From Planctomycetia bacterium (lineage in GTDB: Bacteria > Planctomycetota > Planctomycetia > Pirellulales > UBA1268), in the NCBI GenBank assembly GCA_014192425.1, contig BJHK01000002.1, positions 218,076 through 282,075 of the forward strand: a stretch of DNA of 64,000 bases. The letters run 5' to 3'. The notes under the pieces are model-generated. The model searched no databases, had not been told where the DNA came from, and was given only the letters and a program-made list of their open reading frames with translations. A program made the position numbers and the translations under genes. Below, in pieces: positions 61,038 through 64,000 of the stretch. How positions within the stretch are numbered: position 1 is the stretch's first letter; each line of letters starts with the position of its first letter.

Positions 61038-64000
61038 TCAGGGGAACTGCGCAGGATCTTGGGCCAAAAACCGCAGCATGGCTCTGAAGATCGCGGCACC
61101 GCCAGTATGACCTAAATTGTCATGGACGTCTCTCCTCACCAGAATCATTGTGCCCAGTTCCTCAGTGTGATGCCATACCCATTCAGCTTCCAATGCTGCC
61201 CTGCCGAGGCCGGATTCCTTCCACGCTTTATCGATGTCGCGTTGCGATTTTTTCGCCCAAACCATGCCTTTGAGCGTTGCTTTGGGGTGGTCATAAATCC
61301 ATTTCGTAAAGTCGGGGAAGCCACCTTGCTTGAAGGGGACTTCATACTCTTTGCCGGCCTCAGTCGTAACTTTGAGAAAGCCGCCGTTGGCGAAGGCGTC
61401 TGCGGCCATCCTCACCTCATTCCTGCCGATTGTGTAAACCAAGTAGCGTTGGCCGTCGGGCCCATTGATGTAGCGACAGTTCATGAAGTCTGGCCATGCG
61501 GCCTTGAACGCTTGAAACTGTGCATCGGTGCAGGCGGGCCCGTTGTGGACGAGCAGACCCATGTCGCCGACCGCGAACGTGTGTGCGTTTGCAACGGTCA
61601 GCGTGTAGACGGTCTGCTCGCGGTAGTCCGTGGAGACGGCAGCCACGACCGCCGTGCAGCCGTCGGCAAGCAGCAGGGTGTCGCCGGCGCGGACGTGGAT
61701 CGCCGCCACCCAGCGGCCGTCCTCGGTCAGTCCCTGCTCGTCCGCCGGCAGGTCGGCCACAGCCGGCCGGGCGCCGAGGTCGGCGCCGGCGACGACCCAG
61801 ACGGGATGCTGATCCGTCGCGAGCACGGAGCCCGTGCCCAGTTCAAGCCGCACCATCGTGCCCATCCACGGAATCGCGTGCGCGGCCACGACTTCATCGA
61901 GGAACCAGCGGTTTTCCGCCGTGTCATATGCCCAGACCCGGGTGCCCGGTCCGATGTCGCGAATGGGGCGGCTGCCTGATTCGGTGAGCACGGGCGTTTC
62001 CCCATCGAAACACCCCTGGCGAAACACCCTGCACACGGCGGTGTCGGCGACGTTCGAGACCCACGAGCCGACCCGGATCCGGAAGCGGCCGAGCGTCGAG
62101 GCGGCCGCCCGACCGACGATCGGGATCGCGCCGATGATCGCCGACATGTCGCCCTGGGCGAGATCGTGCATGGTGATCACCAGGTCGGCGCCGGTGCTCA
62201 CGAATGCCACGCTGCGATAGTACATCTTGGTGTACTCCTCCGCGGCATCCGCAGCGGCGGTGTAGGAGGCCGTGAGAAGCTTCTTATATTCGCTGAGGTA
62301 GAAAGCCGCACTCTTGGGGTCATTCGTCAGACTAAATCGTGTCATTACCGCATTTATGAGACCACCCCTGAGGGTGTGATCGTCCGAAAGCGAGTCCAGC
62401 TCCTTGGAGAGAAGTTGCCCCGCCGTGGCAGGACTAACGCCGGAGTGAATCGTAATCGTCAGTCGGTTGGGTCCACCCGTGTAGCGCGGCGGGGCAGATG
62501 AGTTCACCACTACGTCGCCGGAACCCACAATCGGTAGGTTGCTCCACCATCCCTGGCGCAAATTGGCGACGAGGATTTGATGGTCGTAGTTCCGTGTGGC
62601 AGTCTGCTGCGACAGGAACGTTTCGAGCAGAAACTGCCCGTATCCGCCCGTATAGGCGCGGTAGTATGAGAGCATCGCATGGCCATGACCGTCATCGGCT
62701 GTGGTCCCAGGGAACACCCGTTTGGTGTCTACAATTCGCGTTTGCCAGCGATCATCGTCCGCATACGGGTCCGGATTGGCTGCGGAAGCCGTAAGCGAGG
62801 CCAAGGCCGTAGGTCCAGCGTCTGTCGAATCATCAGCGATCAGCGACGCATTGGTCGCGGTGGACGAGAAGGCGGCGTCGTTCAAGTAGTCCTGCATTCC
62901 GTACGCCTTGTGGAAGTAGGCGTAGTACAAGAAGCCGCGACTCGAGCCGGACAACAGGCGGCTATGGGAGTCGTAGGAGGTCGCGATGGTCGTGGGAATC
63001 AGGTCATCGATATCGGGATCGAACTGCAGCGCACCGTCGCTCGACGTCTGGGCGGATCGACCGTAGTAGATGTCGAGGAACCCATCCGCAGAGCCGCCCG
63101 TTTTCAACGTCGCCTGCCGCGGGCCGGCGGCGTTGGACATCATGACTGTCGTGGCTGCGGGGCTCAGATTGGTCGTCGCAAAGCGGAACCGGGCCGTTTC
63201 CGGAATGTCGCTGGACGGGGTGTCAACGGCACCCGCGAGCAGCAGGCTCTGCGCCCGCATGTCAATCTCGGCGAATCGGCTCGTGAAACCGTCCAGTCCA
63301 ATGACTCGCGCGTTCGTGGCCAACGACGCGATGATGTCGAAGGAGAATGACGGCACGGGGGTCAAGGCCTCGACCCAGATATCGACATCCAGGGCGGCAA
63401 GGAACTCGAACGCCCCGGGCGCACCCACCACGCCCAACAAGGCGCCAGGTGAGTTCACTCGCACGTCGTAAGCCGGGTCATCGGCGTCACGATGAACGTA
63501 GAGCAGGGAGCCGTCCTCACGAAACAGGCGGACCGCTCGCGGATCCGACAGCACGATCTGGTAGGTGAAGAGCCCGGCCGGTAATCCCAGCGGTAGGCGT
63601 TTCAGTGTCACACGCATCAGGTCGTCGTCGATGTTCGGCGCGACGCCCATGACGTCCAAAGCCTCGTCATCAGCGGCGTCATCGTCCGGAACCAAAGCGG
63701 CGGCGTCGAAGTCGTTGTTCGTCAGGACAATGAACTCATTCGGATCCCGTCGGTTTTCTTGGAGTTCCGGGATGGGCTGCCCATGAAAGTCGCCCGTGCG
63801 ATGGGCAACGAGGTTGGTGGCCACCGCCGTTGCGCGGACGGTATCGCCGGATGCCGGACTGCCGCCCGTGGGCGTGAGCGTGAAGGCGATGTCAGCCATG
63901 CTCGCACTCGGCGCGAAGGCTTCGATCCAGTAGGTCTGCACGGCACCGCCGGCGATCGTGGTGCCCGCTGCGGGAATCGCCGTGCCGCCCGTCTGCGCCG
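61038..64000 (-). CDS. Polymorphic toxin: large surface protein with HINT autoprotease and WHH-type nuclease tail
   Basis: At least 987 residues; the frame is open to the window edge, so the N-terminus is missing. The first 620 visible residues are Asp/Ala/Thr-rich, look extracellular (VQTYWIEAFAPSASMADIAF, repeated strand-rich domains), and match no toxin-delivery family I can name. A short hydrophobic stretch (about 62190-62090) precedes the HINT domain, from CFDGETPVLTESG (Cys at 62012-62010) to the cleavage site LLVHN (HN at 61547-61542). After it comes a 167-residue nuclease domain with AEWVWHHTEELGTMILV (WHH at 61175-61167) and HDNLGHTGGAAI, the HNH/Endo VII-type WHH signature. Self-cleavage after HN would free the toxin. 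Confidence 0.87.
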   Translation of the reverse strand, partial: AQTGGTAIPAAGTTIAGGAVQTYWIEAFAPSASMADIAFTLTPTGGSPASGDTVRATAVATNLVAHRTGDFHGQPIPELQENRRDPNEFIVLTNNDFDAAALVPDDDAADDEALDVMGVAPNIDDDLMRVTLKRLPLGLPAGLFTYQIVLSDPRAVRLFREDGSLLYVHRDADDPAYDVRVNSPGALLGVVGAPGAFEFLAALDVDIWVEALTPVPSFSFDIIASLATNARVIGLDGFTSRFAEIDMRAQSLLLAGAVDTPSSDIPETARFRFATTNLSPAATTVMMSNAAGPRQATLKTGGSADGFLDIYYGRSAQTSSDGALQFDPDIDDLIPTTIATSYDSHSRLLSGSSRGFLYYAYFHKAYGMQDYLNDAAFSSTATNASLIADDSTDAGPTALASLTASAANPDPYADDDRWQTRIVDTKRVFPGTTADDGHGHAMLSYYRAYTGGYGQFLLETFLSQQTATRNYDHQILVANLRQGWWSNLPIVGSGDVVVNSSAPPRYTGGPNRLTITIHSGVSPATAGQLLSKELDSLSDDHTLRGGLINAVMTRFSLTNDPKSAAFYLSEYKKLLTASYTAAADAAEEYTKMYYRSVAFVSTGADLVITMHDLAQGDMSAIIGAIPIVGRAAASTLGRFRIRVGSWVSNVADTAVCRVFRQGCFDGETPVLTESGSRPIRDIGPGTRVWAYDTAENRWFLDEVVAAHAIPWMGTMVRLELGTGSVLATDQHPVWVVAGADLGARPAVADLPADEQGLTEDGRWVAAIHVRAGDTLLLADGCTAVVAAVSTDYREQTVYTLTVANAHTFAVGDMGLLVHNGPACTDAQFQAFKAAWPDFMNCRYINGPDGQRYLVYTIGRNEVRMAADAFANGGFLKVTTEAGKEYEVPFKQGGFPDFTKWIYDHPKATLKGMVWAKKSQRDIDKAWKESGLGRAALEAEWVWHHTEELGTMILVRRDVHDNLGHTGGAAIFRAMLRFLAQDPAQFP
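61463..61729 (-). repeat. 267-base duplication, copy 2
   Basis: The parental copy inside the intact toxin gene, covering the second half of the HINT domain and the first residues of the nuclease domain. Partner of 60028-60294. Confidence 0.93.

Overview
The window is a G+C-rich stretch of bacterial chromosome, almost certainly from a planctomycete and most like the Pirellulales. Indicators are a c-type cytochrome/propeller dehydrogenase of the PVC type, a PQQ-like propeller exoprotein, VIT and VWA proteins, a long alpha-2-macroglobulin, a DUF2617 protein, two related outer-membrane barrel proteins, a folK gene fused to a kinase-like tail, and an ABC permease fused to a CPBP protease. I see no rRNA, tRNA, CRISPR array or replication origin. 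The species cannot be named from the sequence alone.

Layout. 1-12570: partial threonylcarbamoyl-AMP synthase (minus), BamA-type assembly protein, family 9 glycosyltransferase, HI0933-type flavoprotein (minus), PQQ-like propeller, IrrE-like protein with an altered zinc motif, DUF202 membrane protein, and two VWA proteins. 12595-16743: a degraded ISL3-type composite with an A+T-richer arylsulfatase between damaged insertion sequences. 16759-27406: PVC cytochrome dehydrogenase, a block of dispersed palindromic repeats, dtd, DUF423, a rhodanese/response-regulator/histidine-kinase operon, a CmoB-like methyltransferase, a membrane protein of unknown function and a small-protein/nucleotidyltransferase pair. 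27499-36099: alpha-2-macroglobulin, CheY-like regulator, DUF2617, CPBP protease (all minus). 36539-45103: the overlapping set folK-panC-lgt, then ECF sigma factor, anti-sigma factor and CDGSH protein, then an MMPL transporter. 45140-50317: a second copy of the dispersed repeat, rlmI, a nucleotidyltransferase, SIMPL protein, and ilvH-ilvC (minus).

50457-56784 is a translation and housekeeping run, rpsB-tsf-pyrH-frr, followed by an ABC exporter pair. rpsB and ilvH diverge from facing sigma70-like promoters. 56715-58994 holds two tandem outer-membrane barrel genes (minus).

58995-64000 is a recombination zone. It contains a decayed mnmG relic joined to a beta-propeller relic, and then a polymorphic-toxin locus: a large surface protein (5' end outside the window) carrying a HINT autoprotease and a C-terminal WHH-type nuclease, a SUKH-type immunity gene directly downstream, and an orphan, toxin-less copy of the HINT end that is 98.5 percent identical over 267 bp. 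This toxin locus and its dead cassette are the most interesting system in the window.
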